Assembly (NCBI RefSeq): GCF_902459465.1
Contig: NC_047062.1
Location: 30,560,673 to 30,624,672 of the forward strand
DNA length: 64,000 nucleotides
Reading direction: 5' to 3'
Source of the DNA: Asterias rubens
Lineage: Eukaryota; Echinodermata; Asteroidea; Forcipulatida; Asteriidae
Below, in pieces: positions 52,939-63,570 of this stretch. The notes under the pieces were generated by a model, which worked only from the letters and a program-made list of their open reading frames with translations, was not told the DNA's origin and ran no database searches. The translations under genes were made by a program, and so were the position numbers. Numbering within the stretch: the stretch's first letter is position 1; each line of letters begins with the position of its first letter.

Positions 52939-53109
52939 TTACGACACATTCAATTTCGTCTGTATCTCGACAGCTTTCCTCCTGAGACGATCTCGTTTGT
53001 TCTGTAGATACTGCCTGTATATCGTATTGCTCCTATAGCCCACTACTGTTCCAAACATAAAGCTAACTGTTAAAGATATTGCCAACACTTTTCCAGAGAT
53101 TTCTGCCAT
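52939..53109 (-). CDS. MTLN: Mitoregulin-like inner-membrane micropeptide (56 aa)
   Basis: A 56-residue ORF opens at an ATG with a strong Kozak context (A at -3, G at +4; 53109). Its order is MAEISGKVL, a single hydrophobic span (AISLTVSFMFGTVVGY, about residues 10-25), then NTIYRQYLQ and a highly basic helix (KRDRLRRKAVEIQTKL). Human mitoregulin, recalled from memory, is also 56 aa with the same layout, aligns without gaps, and shares about a third of its positions, including the G..xG at the span's end, N28, the R..YL motif and the final QxKL. Mitoregulin is a mitochondrial inner-membrane peptide tied to respiratory supercomplexes and fatty-acid oxidation. The reading frame stays open 53 codons upstream (to an ATG at 53268), so an extended form is possible. 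It lies about 1 kb upstream of ASRGL1 on the same strand. Homology is likely; orthology needs a profile search. Confidence 0.7.
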   Translation of the reverse strand: MAEISGKVLAISLTVSFMFGTVVGYRSNTIYRQYLQNKRDRLRRKAVEIQTKLNVS

Positions 53110-53269
53110 ACTTTTTAATGGGCCAAGAAGGACGACAAGTTTGTTTGGGAAGTCTTCGCTATAATCGAAGAGCAACACGAGTGTTTTCTTTGGAGAATTT
53201 ACACAGCGCCCTCTTCGGCTAGATGCTGATAGGTTGGTTCGCATTGCGATGTCCGATTCAGGGGTCATG

Positions 53270-54280
53270 GGGTGCGGGTTTTCAAAGGCCAGTTTGTGGC
53301 CACGCAGCCAGCTTCATCTGTAATAATCGTTCTGAGAAAAACAAAATTCGTTAAATAATGTGTTTTGTTCCCAAAGAAAATCGGATCGTGCATATCCTAG
53401 CACCCATTTAAAGTAACCGCAAGGAGATTGTTTCATGTTGAAACTTCATCACGTCTGTTTTTTTTTTTTTACCACCAACCCGATTCAAAAGTCTGCTCTT
53501 TTATTATGTGTATATCAAAATAATATGACTTCTATGCAATTCATAGGAATGAAACTATCGAATGCGTTCTCAAATAAAATATATACAATTTCGGTCTTTG
53601 TTCTGTGAAGTAAGTACGGTTTCACAAAACAATTCTTCCCGGTGCGCCTTCTGCAAGGCAACTACATTAGGCATACGTAATTCAGCTCGCCGAAATGTGT
53701 AAGGATGTTGTACTGTGACCAGGGCTGTATGCTTCGTTTTTGAAAGGACAAGGGCACCAAGGCATTTTCTCTTTGGCAAAGGGCACCCTATGAGGAAATT
53801 GTAAATTTCTACTGGAGCATTTCAAGGGCACCAAGGCAATGGCAAGGGGCAACGGAGGCAATCGCCTTAGTTGCCTCCGTGAAGTATCAGGCCTGTCAGA
53901 CTGTTGACAAAAATAATAGCTAGACCTATTGTGTATTTGTAACGCAAGGCATAAAACTATGGACCCATAAAATATTGCGGAAAAAAAATATAAGGAATGC
54001 ATAATGCAACTAACACGTATGTCGTTGGTGAAAAACGTGTACTAAATTATAATTGCCACCAAAACAAGTATGACAGTACCCCGAGCCACAGGTTTGGTGC
54101 TAACTCAACCTTAACATTGCATTATTCAATCTGAACCCGATGGAATGTTGTTTACTTGGAGTTTTCTTTGTCCGTCGGACCGTAAAAGAATGCTAAACTT
54201 TCTAACCCTTTGTAGAATCCGTAATGGGGTAGTTGTCACACACACTGAATCTGGACCAGACCAAACTACCGCAACCAAGA
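53270..54280. other. Intergenic, no gene recognised
   Basis: Lies between the divergent mitoregulin-like and LC8 genes. It holds a dispersed-repeat fragment (53730-53905, TTCAAGGGCACCAAGGCAATGG) and T-rich tracts. The 5' parts of both genes are expected here. Confidence 0.4.
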
Positions 54281-54291
54281 CGAACTATTGT

Positions 54292-54326
54292 CCAATCACG
54301 GACAGCCCTGCGAGCCAATAACCAAT
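54292..54326. promoter_or_regulatory. Cluster of three CCAAT boxes
   Basis: CCAAT occurs at 54292-54296, 54315-54319 and 54322-54326, two of them as CCAATCA(C/G), in locally GC-richer DNA about 700 bp upstream of the LC8 start codon. This suits an NF-Y-type promoter for the LC8 gene, whose coding exon seems to be preceded by an intron. Assignment to that gene is inference. Confidence 0.35.
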
Positions 54327-55008
54327 CAGCGCACGAGCCCACCCACTCGCGTAAAATGAAAATTAATATTAATAAAGAATTGTCAAGTTTTATCACTTAT
54401 TAAAAACAAAAATAACTCAGCTCAGATATTATTCTGTTTTGGGGAACACCAGATAACAGCTCGTCATTGTCATCGATGAAAAAGAATTCATCCCACATGT
54501 GCAGAAAGGTGAGTTTGTAAATCGGACGTTTAGACATAAAAAACAGTTAGAATCAGCAACCATCGTTTCAACTGTATCAATTGAACGTTGCAATAAATTT
54601 GGCTTACACAAAATAAAACAATAGGGGAAAAGATCGTCCCATAATGATGTCGAAAGTTCTTGGAAAGAGTTGTCAACAGGACAGTTTTGCTTGTCTGTAT
54701 GAGCACTGAGCAGGACGGAGAGTTACTCGCAGGTCATGGATCAGCCATGACCGGCCTCCGTTGCCCCTGGTATTGACCGGTGCCCTTCGAAAGTTTCCAG
54801 TTGACATTAAGATTTTCCAGAATGAACATGCCCTTTGCAAAAAATATTAGAATGGCCTCAGTCCTGCTGTAATTTTTTTTTACTTGTGTAGGCCTACTAT
54901 AAGAGAAGTGCCATGCCAATGGGGGTAGGCCTGTCATCATCGCTTCACAATGGTGTTTTTCTTTCTTTTTCCTTCTTTCGCCCAGCAGTCTTCACCAATC
55001 TTACAATC

Positions 55009-55266
55009 ATGACTGATCATAAGAAAGCCTTGGTTAAGAATGCCGACATGTCAGACGCTATCTACAGCGCTAGAACGGGCATAGAGAAGTTCAGCATCGA
55101 GAAAGACATCGCAGCTTACGTCAAGAAGGAGTTTGACCGGAAGTATAACCCGACCTGGCACTGCATTGTTGGAAGAAACTTCGGAAGTTACGTCACGCAC
55201 GAGACCAAGCATTTCATCTACTTTTACCTCGATCAAATTGCGATTCTCCTCTTCAGATCTGGATAA
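55009..55266 (+). CDS. DYNLL: Dynein light chain LC8-type, divergent
   Basis: This 85-residue protein keeps the LC8 core: [51 protein letters not shown] and the C-terminal AILLF-SG. LC8 is a homodimeric hub that binds short linear motifs in dynein intermediate chain and many partners through its beta-3 edge, which is intact here. Two oddities: the helix-1 region between NADMS and IEKDIA is about five residues shorter than in canonical 89-residue LC8, and YLGQ has become YLDQ. I chose the ATG at 55009 because a pyrimidine tract and CAG (54961-54987) just upstream look like a splice acceptor, which makes the upstream in-frame codons intronic. The coding region is a single exon. AATAAA follows at 55496. 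It is a paralog or fast-evolving copy rather than the canonical gene. Confidence 0.9.
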   Translation: MTDHKKALVKNADMSDAIYSARTGIEKFSIEKDIAAYVKKEFDRKYNPTWHCIVGRNFGSYVTHETKHFIYFYLDQIAILLFRSG

Positions 55267-55495
55267 AAGTGGCCGTCGTATTTTGAATTGTGACAGCTAA
55301 CATTGACACACAAAAGAGACATTTCAGAGACACCTTAGGCTATCATTAACGTAAAAATATCTCCGTGAAAAGTTAAAGGCCTCAAGTTTGAATCTGTGAA
55401 CAGCACCGCGTAACGCTTGTCATAGATTCTGTAGGCTACTCCCTATTGTGGTGATTATTCTTCCTGCGTCGACATAAACATGTGACCATCTTTTG

Positions 55496-55501
55496 AATAA
55501 A
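55496..55501 (+). terminator. Polyadenylation signal of the LC8 gene
   Basis: AATAAA 230 bp after the stop codon of the dynein light chain, followed by a T/G-rich stretch (GTTTTC...TTGGTTTTTATTGTG), the expected downstream element. Confidence 0.65.
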
Positions 55502-57106
55502 GTTTTCAGATCTTGGTTTTTATTGTGTATTAGGAATACAATAATAGTCGAATGGTTCCAAACAAAGGTATACTTTGCCTAAGGAAAAATATTGTTTATC
55601 ATTCATTCATCAACAGTTGTGTTGCTACAAGTATTATTAAATTAATAATAGGATAGTTATTGCAATCTACGAATATGCGGGTTTAATGTGCCGAAATAAT
55701 TATAAGCAATGTATGATCCAAAATCTCTATAGGGTTTGATTAATGATGCGGGACTTTCTCCCACCATGCAACAAAAAACAGGGGGATAGATATTTACTTC
55801 CAGCTTTCTTCTGCAACGACACCTGCACTCCACAGTCAGCCAAACCGATCATAAACTATTTCCAAGCAAGCGATCGTTTTTTAGTTAGACAATCTTCATC
55901 AATTAGTTAACTCTAACAAATGATGGGAGGGGTAATTTTGGGCGAATTGAAGCGATGTGACTGTGCCATGCCCCGTACCGTTTTAATAATAATAATAACC
56001 GTATTTATTTTGAACGGTCGTTGCATACAGCTCGAGAGTTTGTCCAGTTACGCCCCTTAATATAATACTGTTAGCCTATAATTATCAGGATGTTTTGGAG
56101 CAAAAGTCGATGGCTGTATGACGAGAATGGTATGTTTACCCCCTTTGGATTTGGAGGGGGGTACAATATCTAGCCGATAAACCTGACATTTCTTATACCT
56201 GTCTTTAGCTTCTTCAGGGAGCCACTTTGAGATTCGTGGCTCCCGAGGCTGAGTTTTATCCAGTAATATCCTACCGAGGTGTTTATTTTTCAGGGACGCT
56301 GGTCTAACATTATTTTACAGTATTACACTTGTTAGATAACATATTAATCCGTATCGAAATTTGGCAAGGGGTATTTTGGGTACGTAGTTGAAGTCATGGT
56401 GTGCAACTTGCAGCAGTCGGACGTGAAGTAAACGTTTTAAAATAACCCAAGCCAACCATTACTGCATAAAGTAAGCAAAGTGACGTTACACTAAAGATTT
56501 GCATAAGTGAATAATTATTTTAAAACGTTTATTTCACGTCCGATTTGAAACTACTTGCCACCATGACTTTAACTACGTACCCAAAATACCCCCTTGCCAA
56601 TTGAAACCGTTGTTAACTGACCAATGCCCCAGGAAAACACAAATAATACCCCGGGGGCCATGATACAGAAAGTGGCTCCCTAAAGAAGCTAAAGTTAGAT
56701 GAGAGAGAGGGAGAAGACAACACTGGTGCTCATATTTGACTAGCAAAACACGATTATCCTGTGTGTATTCCCATATTTAGGCACTTTCAATCCTTTAAAT
56801 TCATTTATCCGCCCACTTTTGAAAGGGATTATCGTCGTGACTAAAATTACGAATAAAGTTGTTTAAAAAAAAAAACTCCCGAAAACTTGTTTGTTTTCCT
56901 TAACTATGTTGCTGCCCAAAGCACGTCAAGTCACACAGGAATAAAACGCATTAATTTAAAAAGTAAACACAATTTAACGTCAGGTTAATCGTCATTTGTC
57001 CGGCAGTTAAATTAAACTTTGCACCATTCTTTAGCGAGGCTCGTAGGCATCATTATTGTCTGCGGGTGAAGGACCACAGACATAACAAAAAAATACAGTG
57101 CGTGTA
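55502..57106. other. Intergenic, no gene recognised
   Basis: AT-rich sequence with a short (AAT)n at 55985-55998. Between about 56210 and 56700 an inverted pair occurs: TTCTTCAGGGAGCCACTTT...GGGGTATTTTGGGTACGTAG versus CTACGTACCCAAAATACCCC...AAGTGGCTCCCTAAAGAAG. This is a ~490-bp foldback with long arms and the inner GTAAACGTTTTAAAATAA / TTATTTTAAAACGTTTATTT. Confidence 0.55.
56205..56695. mobile_element. Long foldback element, ~490 bp
   Basis: Outer arms TTAGCTTCTTCAGGGAGCCACTTT (56206) and AAGTGGCTCCCTAAAGAAGCTAA (to 56693); inner arms GGTATTTTGGGTACGTAG (56370) and CTACGTACCCAAAATACC (56572); centre TAAACGTTTTAAAATAA (56430) and its inverse at 56512. No TSD was resolved and it has no coding capacity. 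Confidence 0.75.
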
Positions 57107-57258
57107 TAGACCTTATCGCAAATACCAATGCGCAAGCGCAGACTGTTGAATGAGGTGCATTGTGGGATAGATATGGATCAAATTTTGATACCAGCAAGAC
57201 CACAATGCACCTAATTCCAAGCTTTACGCGCGCGCCCCGGTATTTGCGATAAGGTCTA
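57107..57258. mobile_element. TA-flanked MITE with perfect 20-bp ends
   Basis: 152 bp. TAGACCTTATCGCAAATACC at the left and its exact reverse complement at the right, with an inner pair GGTGCATTGTGGG / CCACAATGCACC. The first bases (TAGACCTTAT) match the CRE-bearing MITEs at 15232 and 17365, so they may share a transposase. Confidence 0.88.
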
Positions 57259-57879
57259 TGCAGAGACCGTTAAGTATGCATAGCGCCCTCTGTTGGTTTC
57301 GAATCATTTTACAGAAAGGATGGTGTGAAGAAAGTAGCATGTATTGTAGCCATAAGCCCTGAGAAAACAGTGTACGCCACTAAAACAAATTCATCTTTAA
57401 TTAATAGGCCAATACAGTATGTGGCTCATATTATGATTGGTCTTGTTGAAAATGCAACCCCGCCCACTCACTCTTTTCCGTCGCGCACACAATCGAACCA
57501 CTAATTTGAAATACTGCCCTCTTTTGTTAAACATCTCTTACACTTTCAGTACTACCCTGGTAATTAATCGACATTCCTTGCCGAAACAAAAAACAACCGA
57601 TTCTTTTACAGAATCGATTCCGACTTTCGTTATCTTTATGCCACTTTTGCCTATAGATTAGCGTTACCTTTTCAAAAATTAGTGTTCTTTAAAATATTCG
57701 ACTCCAGTAACCGGCTAGAGTTTCGGTTATTTCTATTATTTGGAAATCGGTATCATTCATTGCAATTATTATAATTAGGAACCGCCATCTTTGTTATTTT
57801 TTTCATGCCGGGTTTGGAGGCTGAAAATTGCTTCGTGGAAAATACATCTGTCACCTTTTTTTAGGTCGTTGTTTTTTTA

Positions 57880-58108
57880 TCCTTTGGAAGGTTAGCGCTG
57901 ATGGCAGACTCTAGTAATTAACTGCATTTTCTGCAGTTATTTCCTACCGAAAATTCCGTCTTTGGCTATCGTGGACTCGCAATTTCATCGGGTGAATTTC
58001 AACTCTTCAATTCAACAACGGGGAACGGGGCCGACCGTGGGAAACACTCCCCTCCCCGTCAGTCTAGCCAGTAGCCTGCAGGGCGGCAGAAGGTTGGACG
58101 TGAGTGCG
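57880..58108 (+). promoter_or_regulatory. Possible 5' UTR exon of a gene to the right
   Basis: A GC-richer island with few stops ends in GTGAGTGCG followed by a perfect donor GTAAGTG (58109). There is no ATG with a long frame. It could be a non-coding first exon whose coding exons lie beyond 64 kb. Based only on composition and one donor. Confidence 0.25.
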
Positions 58109-58532
58109 GTAAGTGTAAAGTTAGGTTAATTAATGATTTTGAACATATTCGCATTTTTAGGGAAAGTTTCCGAGTCCTGACGAGTATTGTCACTTGTCTT
58201 GTTTGTCTTGTCAAAAATAATATTAATCATGTTAAAATAAGAAATTAAAATAAATCTTTAATTATAATTTTAACTTTTAATATTTAAATAAAAGTCATTA
58301 ATTTTATTTTTATTGTAAAGTTTTAATTTAATTTAAGTTTTGTTTAAATAATGTTGTACAGCATAATTTTAGGATATTTTAATAAGGATTTTTGTTGTAT
58401 TTGGTTTCTTGCTGAGCTACTCCTTTAAATTAAACTTCAGGCCTAGACAATAGAACTACACTCTGGTCTTGAGTGGAATGATTAGCTGAATTGTTAATGA
58501 TGTGAGGACAATTTGTCTGGTATTTTGATTGG

Positions 58533-58887
58533 GAAAAGTTTCCGTATGGCTCCACCACTTTTTCATTCGAAATAAAATAATATAGTATCTAATTTACCTG
58601 ATTGATATATCCCTTTGGAAAAGTTTCCGTATGGCGCCACCACTTTTTCATTCGAAATAAAATAATATAGTATCTAATTTACCTGATTGATATATCCCTT
58701 TGGAAAAGTTTCCGTATGGCGCCATCACTTTTTCATTCTATATGAAATAATATAGGTATCTAATTTACCTCAATGAGATCCCTTTTTGTAAAAATGAGTG
58801 AAAAAGTGGTGGCGCCATACGGAAAGTTATCCATCCCTTTTTGTAAAAATGAGTGAAAAAGTGGTGGCGCCATACGGAAAGTTATCC
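58533..58887. mobile_element. Foldback element with multiplied arms (3 left, 2 right)
   Basis: The left arm AAGTTTCCGTATGGCGCCAC with its spacer occurs three times (58535, 58623, 58705), about 80-90 bp apart. The right arm AAAAAGTGGTGGCGCCATAC occurs twice (58801, 58856), 55 bp apart. The simple form is at 13440-13680. Confidence 0.85.
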
Positions 58888-59564
58888 TTTTGATTGTCAT
58901 CTGGTGATAGGGCACTCTTAAACTCAATAATTATTTAGTAAAATCAAGTAAAATGTGTGTTTATTTTGTTTTACAACTCATAATTGATTGGATTTGGCCT
59001 TTGTGCCTTTTCTGTTTTAACATTTTTGGCCTTGGTGCCCTGGTGAAATTTGAGGCCTATAGAGGCAATGACAAGGGCCTCCGGGGCTAGCCCCGTGTTA
59101 AGTCTGTCACCACCAAATGTATCTGAACCTAGACCCAGGTTATTCAGTAACTGTACTCCTTTGTAAAACAACTTTGACATCTTTTTAAAATTATTTTTTA
59201 TGGCTGGGTGTCGGGCAAAATTATAGCAAATTAAAATATGCATTATTGCCTCCCAATTTTTCCCCCCAAATATGTAGTGTCAAGAACACTACATATTTTC
59301 AATGTTGATGGTAACATGTTAAAAACTATAAACAAATCTCAGCCATCATTTTCTTCTTCATGAATCTTGATAATGAATGATTAATAATTTTAGTAAAGTA
59401 AGCAATGAGAAAATAAAAACTGACAATACTAGCTGTTGCAATTTTCAGGCAACAAAAGCGATTGCCTCCATGACCCTGGCCATTGTCATGGTGCCCTTGA
59501 ATTGATCCAAGAGAATTTTACAATTTCCTCATATAAACGCCTTTCTACATATTTGCATGAGGTT

Positions 59565-59695
59565 TGTCACAATGCTAATCCAAAACGAGGCAATGGGCGC
59601 AGCCACTGCAAGTGATGGGGAACGTGCGCCCATAGCCTCATTTTGGGTAAGAATTATGACGTCATGCATAATATTAAGAGAGGCGTATAGGGTAC
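59565..59695. mobile_element. Foldback element, second copy of the 48230 family
   Basis: AATCCAAAACGAGGCAATGG and CCTCATTTTGGGTAAG are inverse ends, with GGGCGCAGCCACTGCAAGTG and GTGCGCCC inside. Followed by the same ATTATGACGTCATGCAT flank as 48230-48365. Confidence 0.65.
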
Positions 59696-59905
59696 CCTTT
59701 ACCAAGGAGAAAATGCCTTGGTGCCCATGCACTAACGAAGCATACAGGCCTGAAATTACTTGTAACCAAAAGGACCTGTGATTCACATATCTGTTAATGG
59801 CTGATGTTTCAACCCCACTCAGAGCCTTTCTCAAAGGGTGAATATGAGAAGGTCTTCAAGAAAAACCTCTGCTTGGGTCGAAAAGTCAGTCCATTGACTA
59901 ATCTT

Positions 59906-60275
59906 TCAAAGGGAAGGTACACGTTTGGTAATTGTCAAAGACCAGTCTTCTCACTTAGTGTATCCCAACATATGGATAAAATAACAAGCTTGTGAAAATT
60001 TGGGCTCAATTGGTCATCGAAGTTGCGAGAAAATGATGAAAGAAAAAACACCCTTGTCGAACGAATTTGTGTGCTTGCAGTAGGAATAAAAGACTTCTAG
60101 CTAGAAGTCTTTTATTATTTGAGTGAGAAATTACCTCTTTCTCAAAATCTGCGCAACTTCAGAGTGAGCCGTTTCTCACAATGTTTTATACTATCAACAG
60201 CTCTTCATTACTCATTACCAAGTATGTTTTTATGATTTGTTTTGAGTAATTACCAAAAGTGTACCTTCCCTTTAA
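59906..60275 (+). mobile_element. TTAA MITE, variant termini
   Basis: Left AGGGAAGGTACACGTTTGG, right ACCAAAAGTGTACCTTCCCT followed by TTAA (60272-60275); the left site is TCAA. The interior shows a different hairpin (GACTTCTAGCTAGAAGTC, 60090-60107) in place of the usual centre. A subfamily of the 20605 element. Confidence 0.78.
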
Positions 60276-60675
60276 TTCCAAAATGTTAATTCTGTCTTCC
60301 TTGAATGGAATCATGAAATAAATCGATTATACTCTTAAATTCTTGAATTACATTTGAATAAATTCAAATGTAAATCGGCTGCTGTGCTGCAAGATTTGAG
60401 TGTCTCTAGCAAACCAATTTAATAATAATTGATTGATAATATAAACGATATTTTGGTTTCGCTTTGACAATACATTCCTACAATTTCTGGCCTTCAAGTG
60501 AATTATTAGTCTATTTCAACACCTGACGGCTTTAAACGTAAGGATAAAATTGTAAACAACACATGCAAGACAAAGAAAACAGTGAGCACAACACCCTGTG
60601 TGTGGGTGTGGTGCTGGTGGTAGTTGGGGGGGGGGGGTGCCTGGCCTGCATGATACTCTATGAGCAAGGCAATGG

Positions 60676-61086
60676 GTAGCCTGAACATCTGACGTCACAC
60701 TTCAAGGCTCGTGAATAACGTCAGAGACCGGCCTTTAGCCGGTGTGTGTACATCAACCTTTGAGCTACATTCATTTCACATAGAGATACGCAGTCAAATT
60801 CTACACCAACATTTACAGGCAAGTACATTGTACGTGCACATGCACATATGTACTGTATACAACGCACTTGCATTCGTTCACAGCATGCAGCAGACGACTG
60901 AAAGTAAGCTTTCCATATCTGTGATTTGATTGGTCGTCCAAGGTGACCTCAGACCAATCAAAACAAACCCAGATACGGTAGCTTTTAGTCACTGCATTTA
61001 TCCAATGATATCATTGTGTCCAGTGGAATCACTGGATCTGAGTAGCAGGTACCTGTCCTTACCCTTGGGGATAAAGACAGGGGCCC
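60676..61086 (+). repeat. Interspersed repeat, copy 2 of the 51033 family
   Basis: Same motif order as 51033-51370 and slightly longer, ending GGGATAAAGACAGGGGCCCAG as copy 1 does. Confidence 0.8.
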
Positions 61087-61102
61087 AGTCTACATGTAGG
61101 CA

Positions 61103-61347
61103 ACGGGAGCAAGTTTTGAGACACTGGGTGGCAGCAGACTGAACAGGTAATCAATTGTTCTCTGCAAGGTAAAAGGGTGTCAAAATTTGCTGGAAATTTA
61201 AAAACTGGCTGTCGAAAGACACATGGACACCCCTCACGCTAATATGGTTTTCTGGAAATGTGAGCATGCTCAGAATATACGTAAACAATGGAAATTTACC
61301 TGGTAAGTCTGCTGCCACCTATGTACATTTAGTGTTCCAAAGTCTGT
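61103..61347. mobile_element. Foldback related to the NDUFAF7 intron 1 element
   Basis: GGGTGGCAGCAGACTGAACAGG at the left and CCTGGTAAGTCTGCTGCCACC at the right, plus AACAATGGAAATTTACC. Diverged from 15644-15787, with extra sequence in the centre. Confidence 0.65.
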
Positions 61348-61884
61348 TAATAAATCTAAATTTATAGACATTTCAAAAGACATTCCTCAAGGCAATGACT
61401 TTGGTCTCCGATGCCGAAGAAATAATGGGCCTAAGGGGAAAGGAAGGGGAAGGGGAGGATTCTTACTCTAAGAACTTTACGATCCCTCATGTCCTGTTGT
61501 CCTGTTGTCTACGTGTGTTAAAACAATACAGTGTACTTTTGAGAATTCAATCATAAACCACGCCCACTTCACAGTACACGATCAAACAGTTATCAGAAGC
61601 TCATTGGAATTTCATTGAATAAGTACATGTAATTGTACACATGCAGTAAATATTTTGAGCTACGGTACTACATGTACAAGCCTTGCAGTCTTGATGTTGA
61701 TGAGGATTTACTTAGTACAGGGAGTCCATGTTTTTTTGTGGATCAAAACAACATCTCTCTTCTTGTGTCTTACATTTTACCTGCATTGCCTGTCTTACTC
61801 ATTGTCTAAGTCCAGTGGCTGCAGTCATTGCACATTGCATCATGTTTGCATTCGGACATAGTGGCTCCGGAAGCAGTGATGATG

Positions 61885-61993
61885 GCTTTAATCAAGGCGC
61901 TCGCGGCGGCGGCACCCCCAGATATCACGCACGAAAAAAGACCAGCGCGAGCTTGACATGTGGGGGGTGCTGCGTGCGCCTTGACTAAAGGCT
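61885..61993. mobile_element. Small palindromic element with 13-bp direct repeats
   Basis: 109 bp. GCTTTAATCAAGGCGCTCGC and CGTGCGCCTTGACTAAAGGC are imperfect inverse ends, with GGCACCCCC / GGGGGTGC inside. The identical 13-mer AGCAGTGATGATG flanks it at 61872-61884 and 61994-62006, looking like a long target duplication. Confidence 0.7.
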
Positions 61994-62009
61994 AGCAGTG
62001 ATGATGTGT

Positions 62010-63178
62010 TCAGACGTCTGTAAACTAGCCACCACAGTCACCTTTTGGAGACTCTCTCACTGTCTCAGTCCCCAATGAAACATTTAATAAGCTTTCAATA
62101 ATGGAATTTAGAGAATTTTATACACAAAAATTTCTTATATTTTTACTTTTCATCTCAAATTGATTGAAGTCTTGTCTTATTGTTGGGTGGTCTGTTTCAA
62201 ATGGAATTTTGAGGCCTACAATGTACAAATGTGGGTGTTATGAATTCAAATTCATTTAAATTCATCAAGCATTTGTTATCAAAATCTAAAAGTGTTGGAT
62301 GACGTCGCTTTCTTACTTCTGTCATACAAATAATTAATTTGTAGTTCATTCCTGAACTTTGGTGTTATTAAATCAAATAGCATTAATTTTGACTGGTGCA
62401 ATAATTCCTTTTTTGAAAGTCCTTACAGGCTATGTTTCAAATTTCACTCTGAAAGTGAAAGACTTGTATTTTTTGCTCCACTTTCACTTGGGACTCTATT
62501 TATTGGAAAATGAATTCATCTCCAAACTGAATTCGATCTTGGAGCCCCTCTTAACAAGTGGGAATTATACAAAATTGCGTTAGATTATAGATCCACAAAA
62601 CAGTTTACTTCGAGGATACTTGCAGTAGGCCTACATGTATACTGGCTTTCAGGCAAAGTTATTTATTTTTTAGTCTTTAAATTACATTTAATTCATGACT
62701 GTAAATGATGCAGTCATACCTTTAATTTATTCATAAGTTACGTACGTAAGTTGCATCATACATGTAGGAATACTATTTATAACATTGAATTAAATTGCCT
62801 GGTTGGAGATACTGTAGTGACATGAAAATTAATTCACAGCATGCCCAAGCTGACTTGCAAAGCGTGATTGCTTTTATAAGTAATAATATTAGATATCGAA
62901 TATATCAAAAATTGGAATAAAATAAAGCGAGGTACATGTACATGAACATATGAAAGATAAGACAGTTGGTTGGAGAGAAGTCTTTGAACGGAAAGGGTTA
63001 AAACGAATAAAGGTGTTTGCGATTTAATCATCAATTCATACTGTTTATGTCGTCAAGTTTTTTTATCATCAAGAAGAGAACCTACCAAGACTGTACAATT
63101 ATACAAACAGAATTGTGTACAATTTATATTAGATTATGTAGGTCTGACAATGATCATATTAAATTGTTATTAATGTAA
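62010..63178. other. Gene-free AT-rich stretch
   Basis: No repeat family or coding exon recognised. ORFs here are short and AT-driven. Confidence 0.4.
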
Positions 63179-63570
63179 TTAAAGACACTGGACACTATTG
63201 GTAATTGTCAAAGACTAGCCTTAACAGTTGGTGTATCTCAACATATGCTTAAAATAACAAACCTGTGAAAATTTGAGCTCAAATCGATCGTCGAAAGTGC
63301 GAGATAATAATGAAAGAAAAAAACACCCTTGTCACACGAAGTTGTGTGCTTTCAGATGCTTGATTTCGAGACCTCAAATTCTAAACTTGAGGTCTCGAAA
63401 TCAAATTCGTGGAAAATTACTTATTTCTCGTAAACTACCTCACTTCAGAGGGAGCCGTTTCTCACAATGTTTTATACTATCAACCTCTCCCCATTACTCG
63501 TTTAATACCAAGAAAGGTTTTATGCTAATAATTATTTTTAGTAATTACCAATAGTATCCACTGCCTTTAA
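63179..63570 (+). mobile_element. piggyBac-like TTAA MITE, full copy
   Basis: TTAA at 63179-63182 and 63567-63570. Ends AGACACTGGACACTATTGG and CCAATAGTATCCACTGCCT. Perfect central palindrome (TCGAGACCTCAAA...TGAGGTCTCGA). The best-preserved copy of the family in the window. Confidence 0.9.

Noticed and set aside
53110..53268. 53-codon N-terminal extension of the mitoregulin-like peptide.
   Set aside because: The extension is Ser/Arg-rich without similarity, while the internal ATG has a strong context and gives the exact family length; it is kept only as a possibility.
54913..55008. In-frame N-terminal extension of the LC8 protein (32 codons).
   Set aside because: It contains a pyrimidine tract and acceptor-like CAG, and LC8 proteins start at the MxDxK position.
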